From positions 1 through 14,965 of the forward strand of contig JAHHRK010000033.1 in assembly GCA_020025795.1 (NCBI GenBank): 14,965 nucleotides of DNA, written 5' to 3'. This document shows, in pieces, positions 14,319 through 14,965 of this stretch. This DNA comes from Faecalibacterium sp. Lineage in GTDB: Bacteria > Bacillota > Clostridia > Oscillospirales > Ruminococcaceae. Position 1 is the first letter of the stretch, and every line of letters begins with the position of its first letter. The position numbers and the translations under genes are program-made. Below the pieces are notes generated by a model, which saw nothing but the letters and a program-made list of their open reading frames with translations, was not told where the DNA came from and made no database searches.

Positions 14319-14387
14319 CCGCCAATTATCAAGGTATCCACGCATATCTGCGTACATTTCTCATTTTCTTTGCTTTTCATAATTTGC

Positions 14388-14417
14388 TTGACCATGCCGC
14401 CGGGGAAATGATATAGT
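14388..14417 (+). promoter_or_regulatory. Promoter of the AI-2E family transporter gene
   Basis: TTGACC (14388-14393), an 18-bp spacer, then TGA-TATAGT (-10 at 14412-14417, with extended -10 TG). The predicted leader is about 80 nt. The site is divergent from the coaD upstream region. Confidence 0.6.
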
Positions 14418-14504
14418 TAACCCAGTGGCCTGTCCACTTTTTCGGCAAAATTCGCATAACCTTCTTTGCACACATCAACTCATTTTTTCGGAGAGGACCT
14501 TTCT

Positions 14505-14965
14505 ATGAATCAGAAAAAACTCACGCGCTGTGCCTATACCATTCTGACAGGGTTCGGCACCATTGCGCTTAGCGTATTATTCTTTTTTGTGGTATATCAA
14601 TTTCCTGCGCTGAAGGCCTTTGCCAGCCAGATTCTGAATATTCTTGCCCCGTTTTTATACGGTGGCGTAATTGCCTATCTGCTGCGTCCTCTGTGTAACT
14701 GCTACGAAGATTTCTTCAAAAAGCATCTGCCCAGCCAGTACCAAAAAACCGCTGAAAACCTGGCAGTTGCGCTTAGTATCTTTTCCGGCCTGCTTTTGGT
14801 CGCCCTTTTGTTGCTTTTGATTTTACCTCAGCTGCTGAACAGCCTGCTTACACTGGCACAAACGCTGCCCGGTGAAATCAAAAACTTCGTAATCTGGATC
14901 AGCCAGTATCTGAAAAATTCGCCTGACATTCTCTCCTGGCTGGAACAGGCATACCGCACCATCAG
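14505..14965 (+). CDS. AI-2E family (PerM-like) membrane protein, 3' end outside window
   Basis: The open frame from ATG 14505 runs 153 codons to the window edge. The N-terminus is MNQKKLTRCAYTILTG, followed by a membrane segment (about 14-31, TGFGTIALSVLFFFVVYQF), a second (about 44-60, with PFLYGGVIAYLLRPLCN), and a third, strongly leucine-rich one (about 88-108, ALSIFSGLLLVALLLLLILP). The APFLYGGVIAYLLRPL stretch and the LPQLLNSL...LPGEIKNF region after the third segment are typical of the AI-2E exporter/PerM superfamily, whose members have seven or eight segments and move varied solutes. The true substrate is unknown. GGAGAGG precedes the ATG by about 8 nt. Reading is clean to the edge. 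Confidence 0.85.
   Translation, partial: MNQKKLTRCAYTILTGFGTIALSVLFFFVVYQFPALKAFASQILNILAPFLYGGVIAYLLRPLCNCYEDFFKKHLPSQYQKTAENLAVALSIFSGLLLVALLLLLILPQLLNSLLTLAQTLPGEIKNFVIWISQYLKNSPDILSWLEQAYRTI

Noticed and set aside
14235..14357. N-terminal extension of coaD to 14357 (202 residues)
   Set aside because: CoaD proteins begin at MAIAVYPGSFDP and are about 160 residues long; a well-placed GGAGG marks 14234, and the extension covers the likely promoter region.
1..14965. Search for CRISPR arrays, insertion sequences, toxin-antitoxin or defence gene clusters
   Set aside because: I found no regularly spaced repeats, transposase or integrase frames, terminal inverted repeats or defence-family motifs. 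The content is ordinary chromosomal housekeeping genes.

Overview
The window looks like a chromosomal housekeeping segment of a moderately GC-rich, low-redundancy Firmicute of the class Clostridia, most likely from the Oscillospiraceae/Ruminococcaceae (Faecalibacterium/Subdoligranulum/Gemmiger-like). This placement is an inference from protein character, Gram-positive-type Shine-Dalgarno sites, and the dgt-dnaG-sigma gene order. I see no rRNA, tRNA, insertion sequence, prophage or CRISPR array.

Layout: (1) 1-3415, minus: rpoB, RNA polymerase beta subunit, cut off at the left edge. (2) 3416-3772: rpoB leader, a near-consensus rpoB promoter with a 15-bp palindrome over its -10/start site, and a strong terminator for the upstream operon. 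(3) 3773-7632, minus: a compact dgt-dnaG-sigma70 operon. It has an inverted repeat that can hide the sigma gene's ribosome-binding site. (4) 7734-9465, minus: three single genes, each with its own promoter and mostly with its own terminator: a YigZ/IMPACT protein, a permuted NlpC/P60-like protein, and ribosomal protein L31 with a structured leader. (5) 9757-11442, minus: a phosphoglucomutase/phosphomannomutase. (6) 11610-13671, plus, divergent from it: a comM/yifB AAA+ ATPase followed by a small PH-domain protein with an unusual calcium-loop-like tail. (7) A bidirectional terminator, then coaD on the minus strand. (8) From 14505, plus: the start of an AI-2E family (PerM-like) membrane protein, cut off at the right edge.

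The genes serve core functions: transcription (RpoB and a sigma70 factor), replication priming (DnaG), nucleotide pool control (dGTPase), translation (L31), coenzyme A synthesis (CoaD) and sugar-phosphate interconversion. No new multi-gene system is evident. The most notable points are regulatory or architectural. rpoB sits alone behind the dgt-dnaG-sigma operon rather than behind rplJL. The sigma factor lacks region 1.1 and has a divergent sigma finger. Its start region can fold into a hairpin. The PH-domain protein and the permuted papain-like protein are little-described small genes.
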